NCBI GenBank assembly: GCA_025928435.1
Contig: JAICJM010000090.1
Span: forward strand, 1-14,872
DNA length: 14,872 nt
Reading direction: 5' to 3'
From: Thermoleophilia bacterium
Lineage (GTDB): Bacteria; Actinomycetota; Thermoleophilia; Gaiellales; JAICJC01
Made by a program: the position numbers and the translations under genes. Positions 5,665 through 12,049 of the stretch are shown one piece after another. Below the pieces are notes generated by a model. The model did no database searches. It worked only from the letters and a program-made list of their open reading frames with translations, and was not told the DNA's origin. Positions within the stretch are counted from its first letter, which is position 1. Each line of letters begins with the position of its first letter.

Positions 5665-7368
5665 CTAGACGTGAGCCGGAGGTGAGACTGCCCTCACCCG
5701 GTCGCCGTCCGGGGTGCTGGGCGTGCGCGGCAGCGAGATGACGAAGGTCGCACCGGTCCCTGACGCGCTGCGTGCCGTGATCGTCCCGCCGTGCGCGGAG
5801 ACGATCGCGTGACAGATCGCGAGGCCGAGCCCTGCGCCCCCGGTATCGCGGCCGCGAGCGCTGTCGGCCCGGGTGAAGCGATCGAAGAGCTTCGGCAGGA
5901 GCGCCGGATCGATGCCTTCACCCGAGTCGGCGACCTCGACCGATACCCACTCTCCGTCGACGGCGGTCACGACCGCGATCTCGTCGCCGGCGGCCGTGTG
6001 CCGCACGGCATTCGAGAGCAGGTTCAGGAAGACCTGCTCGAGCGCCCCCTCGTCGCCGTCCACGTAGGCCCCGTCCGCCGCCTCGATCCGCCATGAGCGA
6101 TCGCCGAGAACCCGGCAGCGCTCGACCGCCGCCCGGGCGAGCGCGGACACGTCGACCGGCCGGTGCTCGCCGGCGCTTCCGGCACCGGCGCGCGCGAGCC
6201 GGAGGAGGCTGTCGACGAGCTGGCCCATGCGGTCGAGCTCGGCGATCGCGACCGTCACGGCCTGACGCAGCTCGTCGGGCGCCTCGCCGCCCGGGAGCGC
6301 GACCTCGAGGTGGCCGCGGGCGATCGTGAGCGGAGTCCGCAGCTCGTGCGAGGCATCATGGACGAACTGCCTCTGGGTCGCGAACGCGACCTCGAGCCGA
6401 TCGAGCATCGCGTCGATCGCCGTCGCCACATCGCCGATCTCATCGTGCGTCGTGACAGCGCCCATCCGGACGGAGAGGTCGCCCGCAGTGACCCGGGACG
6501 CGCGCTGGGCGATGCGCGAGAGCGGCGAGAGGGCACGGCGCGCAGCCCACCAGGCAGCGGCCGTCGCGGGAACGAGGCCGATCAGGCACACGATCAGCAT
6601 CGCGTCGAGAAGGCGGCCCACGGCCGCGTCGGCCTCGGCGGCCGGCAACCCGGCCATGACGACACCTGCCCCGCGCGCGGCTGTTGCGACCACGTACCCG
6701 TCCCCGTCGATCGTCACCGTTCTGACGACGCCCGGCAGTGACGGCCCGAGCGCGGCGAGGCTCCCGGCGAGACGCCGGTTGTACAGCGCTCTGCCCTGCA
6801 ACGGCTTGTAGACGAGCAGGTCGCTCGAGCCGCTCCGCGCGCCGAGGTAGATCCTCATCGCCGTCTCTTCGGTGCCTTCCCGGTCCGCCTCGCTGGGCCC
6901 GGAACGCCGCACGAACGCGATGTCGATGCGCCCCGAGCCCGCCATCGAGTTCGAGGCGCCACCACCTCCCCGATCCGTCCCGCCGTCGCCGCTCCCCTCG
7001 TCCTGGGTGGTGCCACCGGACGTCGCCGGCGGCCTCCAGGTCGAGCCGTCGTTGCCGGACGAGCTCTCGGTCCCGGTCACCGGTGGCGGGACGATCACGC
7101 CGCTCGACCCGGTGCCGGCCGGAGCCTTACGACCGTGCGGCCGCGGCGGCGTGGGTGTATGCGTGGTCGGGGTGGAGCGCGTGGTCTTCGCCGGGCGCTC
7201 TCCGGCAAGCGCCAGGTCGCGCGCAGCGGCCCGAGCGTCGGCCACGAGTGTCTGGTGCACCTGGTGGGCTTCGATCAGGTACACCGTCAGCAGCCCGGCC
7301 GCGAGCACGCCCGCGGCGAGGCCGGAGCTGACGAGCGCGAGCCGCAGCCGGATGGGTAGCCGGGTCAC
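5665..7368 (-). CDS. Two-component sensor histidine kinase with disordered extracytoplasmic segment
   Basis: A 567-residue membrane kinase. TM1 is at about 9-31 and TM2 at about 253-275, followed by a HAMP linker (276-330), the H box FVHDASHELRTP with phosphoacceptor His341, the N box LSNAVRH (Asn453), the G1 box DSGEGI (481-486), LFDRFTRAD (494-502) and the G2 box GAGLGL (511-516). The extracytoplasmic part (32-252) is odd: residues about 60-145 are low complexity, rich in Pro, Thr, Gly and Ser, ahead of a folded portion (146-250). Start: GTG at 7368, overlapping the response-regulator stop by four bases (GTGA), so the pair is co-translated. It very probably phosphorylates that regulator. 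The signal is unknown; redox or metal stress is suggested only by the neighbours. Confidence 0.95.
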   Translation of the reverse strand: MTRLPIRLRLALVSSGLAAGVLAAGLLTVYLIEAHQVHQTLVADARAAARDLALAGERPAKTTRSTPTTHTPTPPRPHGRKAPAGTGSSGVIVPPPVTGTESSSGNDGSTWRPPATSGGTTQDEGSGDGGTDRGGGGASNSMAGSGRIDIAFVRRSGPSEADREGTEETAMRIYLGARSGSSDLLVYKPLQGRALYNRRLAGSLAALGPSLPGVVRTVTIDGDGYVVATAARGAGVVMAGLPAAEADAAVGRLLDAMLIVCLIGLVPATAAAWWAARRALSPLSRIAQRASRVTAGDLSVRMGAVTTHDEIGDVATAIDAMLDRLEVAFATQRQFVHDASHELRTPLTIARGHLEVALPGGEAPDELRQAVTVAIAELDRMGQLVDSLLRLARAGAGSAGEHRPVDVSALARAAVERCRVLGDRSWRIEAADGAYVDGDEGALEQVFLNLLSNAVRHTAAGDEIAVVTAVDGEWVSVEVADSGEGIDPALLPKLFDRFTRADSARGRDTGGAGLGLAICHAIVSAHGGTITARSASGTGATFVISLPRTPSTPDGDRVRAVSPPAHV

Positions 7369-8048
7369 GCCGCGCGCCGGCGCACCAGCCGGTAGCCCAT
7401 CCCGCGCACCGTCTGGATCGGCGAGTCGCCTTCGGTCGTGAGCTTGCGCCGGAGATAGCCGATGTAGACGTCGACCAGGTTCGAGCGCGGATCGAACGTG
7501 TAGCCCCAGACGCCGTCGAGGATCTGCTGGCGCGAGAGCACCTGGCCGGGATGACGCATCAAGTAGGCCAGGAGCGCGAACTCGCGCGCCGACAGGGCAA
7601 CGCGGACGCCGTCGACCTCGGCCTCTCGGGCGAGCAGGTCGAGCGAGAGCGGACCGACCTCGATCGAGGCCGCGCCTCGCCGCTGGTCCGACGGGCGCCT
7701 CGTGTGCGCACGCAGCCGCGCGGCCAGCTCGGCGAACGCAAACGGCTTCACCAGATAGTCGGTCGCTCCGAGGTCGAGCCCCCGGACCCGGTCCGCGATC
7801 TCACCGCGCGCCGTCAGCAGGATTACGGGCAACTCGGGATCGATCGCACTGATCGCGGCCAGCACGTCGAACCCGTCGATTCCGGGCAGCATGACATCAA
7901 GCACGACGACGTCGGGTCGCCCGTCACGCAGGCGGTCGAGCCCGCCCTCGCCGGACGCAGCGGTGTCCACGGTGTACCCCTCCGCGGTGAGCCCGCGCTC
8001 GAGGAACGACAGGATCAGCGGCTCGTCCTCGATGACGAGGATCTTCAT
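7365..8048 (-). CDS. OmpR/PhoB-type response regulator
   Basis: A 227-residue regulator. The receiver domain (1-116) has the acidic pocket E7/D8/E9, phosphoacceptor Asp51 in LDVMLPGIDGFD, Thr79 and Lys101 (LVKPF). The DNA-binding winged helix (128-223) contains SAREFALLAYLMRHPGQ and ends with TVRGMGYRL, the usual OmpR wing. ATG at 8048 is the conserved beginning (MKILVIEDEP). An in-frame ATG at 8072 would add eight residues with no ribosome site. The chosen start overlaps the stop of a 15-codon leader frame (ATGA) that has its own Shine-Dalgarno sequence. The downstream kinase gene overlaps by four bases. Likely targets are the flanking ApbE/ferric-reductase units, but this is inferred from position alone. 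Confidence 0.95.
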   Translation of the reverse strand: MKILVIEDEPLILSFLERGLTAEGYTVDTAASGEGGLDRLRDGRPDVVVLDVMLPGIDGFDVLAAISAIDPELPVILLTARGEIADRVRGLDLGATDYLVKPFAFAELAARLRAHTRRPSDQRRGAASIEVGPLSLDLLAREAEVDGVRVALSAREFALLAYLMRHPGQVLSRQQILDGVWGYTFDPRSNLVDVYIGYLRRKLTTEGDSPIQTVRGMGYRLVRRRAA

Positions 8049-8092
8049 AGGTTCCCAGTCTGGGCGTGCCATGTGAGGAACTTCTCACCCAT
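8045..8092 (-). CDS. Possible 15-codon leader peptide coupled to the response regulator
   Basis: On the minus strand AGGAGGG (8095-8101) precedes ATG at 8092 by a short spacer. The frame reads MGEKFLTWHAQTGNL and stops with a TGA that overlaps the regulator start as ATGA. The regulator itself has only a weak ribosome site (GGGAA). A short coupled leader would explain both the good Shine-Dalgarno sequence and the overlap. It could also be chance, since the frame is very short and the spacing is tighter than ideal. Confidence 0.4.
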   Translation of the reverse strand: MGEKFLTWHAQTGNL

Positions 8093-8106
8093 CGCCCTCC
8101 TACGAT

Positions 8107-8172
8107 GCCCGCAGACGGGCCCCGCCCGTATCCGTGCGTACCACGATCCGCGGTACGAAGACCCGCGTATCC
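8107..8172. promoter_or_regulatory. Repeat-rich control region upstream of the response regulator
   Basis: The 172 bases between the haem-protein stop (8221) and the regulator hold several small repeats. CGTACC (8137-8142) and GGTACG (8152-8157) form an inverted pair with a 9-base spacer. CGTATCC occurs twice as a direct repeat (8127-8133 and 8166-8172). GCCCG/CGGGC (8107-8120) can form a hairpin with a 4-base loop just upstream of the leader frame. One or more may be the regulator's own binding site. No clear -10/-35 pair was found. Confidence 0.35.
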
Positions 8173-8220
8173 ACGCGCACCGGCCGTCGTGTTACCGACC
8201 CCCGATGCCGGATCGCAGGC

Positions 8221-9213
8221 TCATAGGGAGTGGACGTCGAGCCGGCCATGAAGCCGCGCGGGGCTTTGGAGCCGCCACTGGGCGTGCACCCGGCGCGAAC
8301 TCCCGTCGGGCATCCGGCAGCTGGCGTCGAATCCGAAGTGCCGCACAGCGGCCACCTGACCGGCGCAGATCGCGCCGCTGGGAAGGAACTCCATGCGAAA
8401 GCTGGTGCTCTCGAGCCGGTTGGGAGCCACGAGGAGGTCGGCTCGGACGAGGACATTCTGGCGCCCGGTCCCCTGTCCGGCCATCGACACGATCGCGCGC
8501 GTCACGGCCGACTGCTGGACGATACGCCCCGCGAGCGTGTCGGTGAACGCGGCCGCATTCCAGGGTCGCGTGTGGGAGTGCAGCGGACCTGCGAGCAGTC
8601 CCACCACGAGCAGCGCCGCCGTGCCGCCGGCCAACACCATCCCGGCGGGCTGCACCCTGCGTGGCAGCCTCCCGGCCGCGGCAAGCCGCCACGCAACGGC
8701 GCCCGACACCGCGGCCACGGCGACGGCATACACGGCCATCATCCATGGGGCGTTCCGATCGGTGCCGCTGCCCATCCCGTGGAGCGTCGCTGTGGCCCAT
8801 ACGGCGAAGTTGGCGTAGTGAGCGGCTCGCCACCAGCGCCGCGGCATCCGATCGCGGTAGTGATTGGTGATGGCGAGCGCGAGGAGCAGCTCGGCGGCGA
8901 CGATGCCGAGGGCCACCCATAGCGGCCGGTAGGTCGATGCCAGAGGTACGGCGAGCTGGATGACCGAGAAGGGCAGGAAGGCGTCGATCGCGATGGTGAG
9001 CACGTGAATCGTGATGAACGCTCCGACGAGGAGGCCGCCCGCACGGTGCACGTCCTCGACCGCGAACATCGGCCATCGTCGCCACCGCCCGCGTCCAGGA
9101 GCCCGGCCGGCGAGCGAGATGCCGACCACGACGACCACCGTCAGCAACACGTACGCGACGATCCCCGCCGCGCGGGCGGCATACCAGTCGACCGGGTTCG
9201 ACGTCAGGTGCAT
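8221..9213 (-). CDS. Ferric-reductase-like haem b membrane protein with extra C-terminal domain
   Basis: A 330-residue protein with six predicted helices (about 15-36, 53-77, 98-117, 131-149, 155-178, 190-211). Haem-ligand candidates pair as H56/H70 and H132/H145, as in ferric reductases and MsrQ. Loops GRAPGRGRWRRW, HYRDRMPRRWWR and RLPRRV are basic and should face the cytoplasm, which puts the C-terminal domain (about 212-330) outside. That domain is polar, looks beta-rich, and carries two cysteines, C283 and C299, that could form a disulfide or bind a cofactor; I do not recognise it. There is no FAD or NAD domain. Start: ATG at 9213, with GAGG seven bases before it, overlapping the end of apbE by about ten bases. 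It is a paralogue of the 193-residue protein at 3327-3908, which lacks the sixth helix and this domain. Confidence 0.85.
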   Translation of the reverse strand: MHLTSNPVDWYAARAAGIVAYVLLTVVVVVGISLAGRAPGRGRWRRWPMFAVEDVHRAGGLLVGAFITIHVLTIAIDAFLPFSVIQLAVPLASTYRPLWVALGIVAAELLLALAITNHYRDRMPRRWWRAAHYANFAVWATATLHGMGSGTDRNAPWMMAVYAVAVAAVSGAVAWRLAAAGRLPRRVQPAGMVLAGGTAALLVVGLLAGPLHSHTRPWNAAAFTDTLAGRIVQQSAVTRAIVSMAGQGTGRQNVLVRADLLVAPNRLESTSFRMEFLPSGAICAGQVAAVRHFGFDASCRMPDGSSRRVHAQWRLQSPARLHGRLDVHSL

Positions 9214-10061
9214 GCAGGTGCCTCGAGCATCGATCGCCATCTGGTGGTCTCGACCGTGGCGCCCTCGGTGGCGACGAACCGCCCTGGGAGCTCGCGGTCT
9301 TCGAGCCAGGCCGGTCCGTTCACCCCGGCCAGGAACGCCGCCTTGGCCGCGACGTCGGCATCGAGGCACGTCGCTCCCGCGACGGTGACCTGCTCCCACG
9401 GGCTCACGGCGGATTCCCCGGTGGACGGATCGATCAGATGGTGATGCCAGTTGCCGTTGCGCCGCCAGCGCCGGCGGCCCGATCCACTCGTGGCGAGGCC
9501 ACCGGTGACCACGCGGACGGCGCCCTCGCCTGGGAGCGCGACGTCGATCGCCCCACGCGCAGCAATGTCACCTCCCGCCGCCACGAACCCCGGTGCGTCG
9601 AGGAGATCGGCGGCTTCGTCGATGGTGAGCGACTTGACGACGCCGTTCAGGTCGAGCTCGCATCGCCGCGGCAGATGGACGATCTGTCCCCACTGGCGGA
9701 CCGCGCGCCACCCCGAGACCGGCGCCGCGGTTGTCGCCGGTTGCGGGTCGTCACCGAGCAGCGCGAAGTCACGGTCGTAGCCCGCATTCCTGAGGGCGCC
9801 GCCAACCGTCGGGTCGACGAGCCCGTCGGTCAAGGCCGCCATCTCGAGCGCGCGCGCCAGCACTCGCGCAAACTCGCGGGAGACGTGGGTCGGACGACCG
9901 GAACGCCCGTTGACCCATGTGAGCTCGCTGTCCGGGCGGAACCGGCTGAACTTGCGATCGCGGGCCATGAAGAGCCTGGCGATCTCCTTGAGGCAAGGGC
10001 CGGCCGCTCCCGAGACCTGCACCGAGCAGCCCATGGATTCGAAGCGGGTCGCGGCGTTCAC
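9204..10061 (-). CDS. apbE: FAD:protein FMN transferase (ApbE family), copy 2
   Basis: A 285-residue ApbE homologue, divergent from copy 1. Motifs: ELDLNGVVKSL (135-145, where most family members have LDLGGIAKG), AAGGDIA (161-167), TSGSGRRRWR (191-200), HHLIDPSTGES (207-217) and LDADVAAKA (233-241). The GGD, HxIDPxTG and Asp elements support flavin-transferase activity, but the Gly-to-Asn change at 139 and the short length make its activity less certain than that of copy 1. No signal peptide is seen. Start: GTG at 10061, overlapping the upstream small-protein stop by four bases (GTGA). The order small anchored protein, apbE, haem protein is the same as in the unit at 5593-3327, so the two modules are likely duplicates that have diverged. 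Confidence 0.88.
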   Translation of the reverse strand: MNAATRFESMGCSVQVSGAAGPCLKEIARLFMARDRKFSRFRPDSELTWVNGRSGRPTHVSREFARVLARALEMAALTDGLVDPTVGGALRNAGYDRDFALLGDDPQPATTAAPVSGWRAVRQWGQIVHLPRRCELDLNGVVKSLTIDEAADLLDAPGFVAAGGDIAARGAIDVALPGEGAVRVVTGGLATSGSGRRRWRRNGNWHHHLIDPSTGESAVSPWEQVTVAGATCLDADVAAKAAFLAGVNGPAWLEDRELPGRFVATEGATVETTRWRSMLEAPACT

Positions 10062-10327
10062 GACTGCGCGGTGGCGACGCCGGGCGATGCAGCGGGCGGC
10101 GCGAGAATGCCCGCTTGAAGCGCGTCGCGCCGGACCGTGTGGACGAAGCGCGGTGGAGCGGCGAGCGGGCGGACCGGATGATGTGCATGTCCGGCGACGG
10201 TCGCGCGGGTCGCGGCGACGCCGGCCCCGAAGATCACGACCGAGGCGGCCAGGAGCCCGAGCTTCGCCCGGGCGGCCCGGCGCCGGGCCCGTGTGAGACG
10301 CGATTCCGTCGCTGCGTCAGGCTGCAT
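10058..10327 (-). CDS. Small membrane-anchored protein, first gene of second apbE module
   Basis: An 89-residue protein with no recognised family. A basic N-terminal stretch (SRLTRARRRAARAK, 9-22) precedes a membrane helix (23-40, LGLLAASVVIFGAGVAAT). A short outer region contains GHAHHPVRP, with three histidines at 47, 49 and 50, and ends in an Ala/Pro-rich tail. The topology is N-in, C-out. It holds the same position relative to apbE as the two small proteins at 4825-5593, although sequence similarity is limited to the general layout. Start: ATG at 10327, with no Shine-Dalgarno sequence; TATGGT lies eight bases upstream, separated by a run of six T. The first gene of an apbE module is often the flavin acceptor, but no acceptor motif is seen here. 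Confidence 0.75.
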   Translation of the reverse strand: MQPDAATESRLTRARRRAARAKLGLLAASVVIFGAGVAATRATVAGHAHHPVRPLAAPPRFVHTVRRDALQAGILAPPAASPGVATAQS

Positions 10328-10335
10328 GAAAAAAC

Positions 10336-10341
10336 ACCATA
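10336..10341 (-). promoter_or_regulatory. Likely -10 element of the second apbE module
   Basis: TATGGT on the minus strand matches TANNNT and lies eight bases before the ATG at 10327; the bases between read GTTTTTTC. With no Shine-Dalgarno sequence in front of the ATG, a leaderless or nearly leaderless transcript is likely. No convincing -35 is seen, so activation by a regulator is possible. Confidence 0.5.
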
Positions 10342-10411
10342 CGGCTGCGACATGAGAATCGACTGAACGTGGCTCGTGAGACTGGCCCGTCCTCGCCCCG
10401 GTGGAGCGCTT

Positions 10412-10426
10412 GCGTCAATCTGACGC
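10412..10426. promoter_or_regulatory. Inverted repeat in the divergent control region
   Basis: GCGTCA (10412-10417) and TGACGC (10421-10426) form a perfect 6-bp inverted repeat with the spacer ATC. With mismatches it extends outward to CTT and AAG. It lies in the 144-base gap between the divergent apbE module and the cytochrome b gene, about 46 bases before the latter's GTG. It looks like a dimeric regulator operator; which regulator is unknown. Confidence 0.45.
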
Positions 10427-10471
10427 CAAGATTCACTGCCGCTTCTCAGGATCGCCGCCGATAGTCAGGGT

Positions 10472-11590
10472 GTGAGGCGAATTCGTCGGTTTACGGAGAG
10501 CGAGCGAGCGGCACACTGGCTGGTCGCCGCTGCATTCGCCGTCATGCAGCTTTCGGGCGCCCAAGTGCGGCACGAGTGGACGTGGACGACCCCCGCCCTT
10601 GATGTCCATGTCGGCGCGGCCGTCGTCCTGGTGGCGGGACTTGGGGCGCTCCTGCTCTTCGGCAACCGCCGCGCCCTGAGCACCACCGCCCGCCAGCTGA
10701 TATCGCTGCGCGGAGACGACCGCGCATGGCTGTCCCCGCGGCGCATCCTGACGCGGCAACCCGCCCCGCCGGTCGGGCGGTTCAACGGCGGCCAGAAGGT
10801 GAACGCCATCCTGGCGACGCTCGGCCTGGCAGGCCTCTACACGACGGGCATCTACCTGCTCACCCTCGGGCGCTCGGCTTTCGGGCACCTCCACGGACCA
10901 TTCGCCTTCCTCGCGACCGCCCTCATCGTCGGGCACATCTTCATGGCCGTGGTCAACCCCTCGACCCGCCACGCACTACGCGGCATGACCCTCGGAAGCG
11001 TCGACCGGGAATGGGCGCGCCACCACCACGAGCGCTGGGTGAACGATGGAAGTCGCCGAGTCGGTCGAGGTTCTCCCCGACCGCGCGCCATAAGGGCCGC
11101 CGGTTTCGGTTCAGCCGTCCAGACCGGTGGCCACGCTCGATCCGGCGATCGCGCGGTCGCCAAGCACGTGCCAGACACTGGCGAACGCCCGGATGGTGAA
11201 CGTCGCCACGGTGCCGTCCCACGGATTGTCGTAGACGAGCACGCCGGGTCGCCATCCGACGAGTGTGATCGTGTGCTCGGCGAAGTTCGCATGCACCGTC
11301 GTGCCGTCCGGCGCGAGCCAGGTGCGAGGCAGGCTCGCCCCGAACCGGATCCACGCCTCGACGGGACGGGCGTGCTTCACCGCGGCAACCACGCGCCGAA
11401 CCGACGTCCCGGTGAGGTCGAGGGCGCCGGGGTCGAACCGCCGGGCGACCACAAGCACCGGCCGCTCGTAGACCCCGTATCCACCCCCTTGCACAGGGCC
11501 GACGAACCCGTGCTCCGGGTCGCCCCACTCCTCGCCGCGAGCCGTTTCCACTGGAAGGTAGGGCTTCGCGATCGGAAACAGCGCTTGTAG
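10472..11590 (+). CDS. Formate-dehydrogenase-gamma-like cytochrome b; 3' end runs on, probably frameshifted
   Basis: Residues 1-190 match the cytochrome b subunit (gamma, FdnI/FdoI type) of formate dehydrogenases. Four helices lie at about 15-32, 46-63, 113-131 and 143-161. Haem-ligand candidates are H15, H46, H141 and H155. The family signatures VGRFNGGQK (101-109) and VVNPSTRHALRGM (160-172) are present, and the conserved part ends near HHHERWV (184-190). It would take quinone-linked electrons through the membrane, but no catalytic alpha/beta subunit is encoded nearby. After residue 190 the frame stays open to a stop at 11588-11590, yet this stretch is antisense to the peptidase gene, Arg-rich and unlike any cytochrome. 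Another frame from 11046 reads MEVAESVEVLPDRAP and stops at 11091-11093, suggesting a small indel near 11040; the original gene probably ended there. Start: GTG at 10472, without a Shine-Dalgarno sequence. Confidence 0.72.
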   Translation: MRRIRRFTESERAAHWLVAAAFAVMQLSGAQVRHEWTWTTPALDVHVGAAVVLVAGLGALLLFGNRRALSTTARQLISLRGDDRAWLSPRRILTRQPAPPVGRFNGGQKVNAILATLGLAGLYTTGIYLLTLGRSAFGHLHGPFAFLATALIVGHIFMAVVNPSTRHALRGMTLGSVDREWARHHHERWVNDGSRRVGRGSPRPRAIRAAGFGSAVQTGGHARSGDRAVAKHVPDTGERPDGERRHGAVPRIVVDEHAGSPSDECDRVLGEVRMHRRAVRREPGARQARPEPDPRLDGTGVLHRGNHAPNRRPGEVEGAGVEPPGDHKHRPLVDPVSTPLHRADEPVLRVAPLLAASRFHWKVGLRDRKQRL

Positions 11591-12049
11591 GCGGTACTGG
11601 CTCACCCTGCCGCCCAGCAACATCGAGAGCGCGGTTGCCTCGCAGTCGTTCCGGTAGGCCTGCCGGATCGGCCGGATTCCGAGGCTCACGGCCGAAAGCG
11701 CCCCGGGCACCCGGACGGTTCCGACAGCTGCGCGGGCCGCCTGCGTGATCCTGGTCACATCGGCGGTCGACCACGCGTACCGCAGCCGCCATCGGCGGCC
11801 GTGCATGAGGGCCCGTGCGGTCAGGAAGCGTCTGACGAGGCGGCGAGCGCGCGAGCCGGCCGACCTGACCCGACGCCGGAAGCGGGCCGGCATGGCGATC
11901 GGCATGCCGTCACTCGTGATGCGAAGCGGGCCGACGAGCCGGACAGATGGTCGAGACACCGGCGGGGCATGGTTGGAGGAGTTGCCCGAGCACGCGGCGC
12001 AGACGGCGAGGAGCGCCAGCGGGGCTGTGCGGAGCCCTCGACCCCTCAA
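11111..12049 (-). CDS. Secreted lipoprotein with C39-like cysteine peptidase domain
   Basis: A 312-residue protein. The start is inferred as TTG at 12049, which overlaps the methyltransferase stop as TTGA and gives a short basic N-terminus, a hydrophobic stretch and a lipobox-like VCAAC with Cys20; the frame extends upstream, but only as antisense shadow. After a basic linker (50-110), the peptidase C39-like fold begins: IRQAYRNDCEATALSMLL, with Gln130 and catalytic Cys136, then EHTITLVGW with His259, and VYDNPWDG with Asp274. Cys, His and Asp are in the order expected for the C39_2 family, which includes bacteriocin-leader and cell-wall-associated peptidases. It has no ABC-transporter fusion, so it is probably an anchored extracytoplasmic protease or a binding relative. 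Gene overlap indicates co-transcription with the methyltransferase. The substrate is unknown. Confidence 0.8.
   Translation of the reverse strand: MRGRGLRTAPLALLAVCAACSGNSSNHAPPVSRPSVRLVGPLRITSDGMPIAMPARFRRRVRSAGSRARRLVRRFLTARALMHGRRWRLRYAWSTADVTRITQAARAAVGTVRVPGALSAVSLGIRPIRQAYRNDCEATALSMLLGGRVSQYRLQALFPIAKPYLPVETARGEEWGDPEHGFVGPVQGGGYGVYERPVLVVARRFDPGALDLTGTSVRRVVAAVKHARPVEAWIRFGASLPRTWLAPDGTTVHANFAEHTITLVGWRPGVLVYDNPWDGTVATFTIRAFASVWHVLGDRAIAGSSVATGLDG

Noticed and set aside
5710..5760. Possible FMN acceptor motif (GTGAT) in the kinase C-terminus
   Set aside because: SASGTGATFVISLP is the normal end of a histidine-kinase ATP-binding domain and lies in the cytoplasm, so it is not an ApbE target.
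10433..10972. 179-residue minus-strand frame opposite the cytochrome b gene
   Set aside because: The plus strand carries clear formate-dehydrogenase-gamma signatures here; the minus frame is charged low-complexity sequence with no motif.
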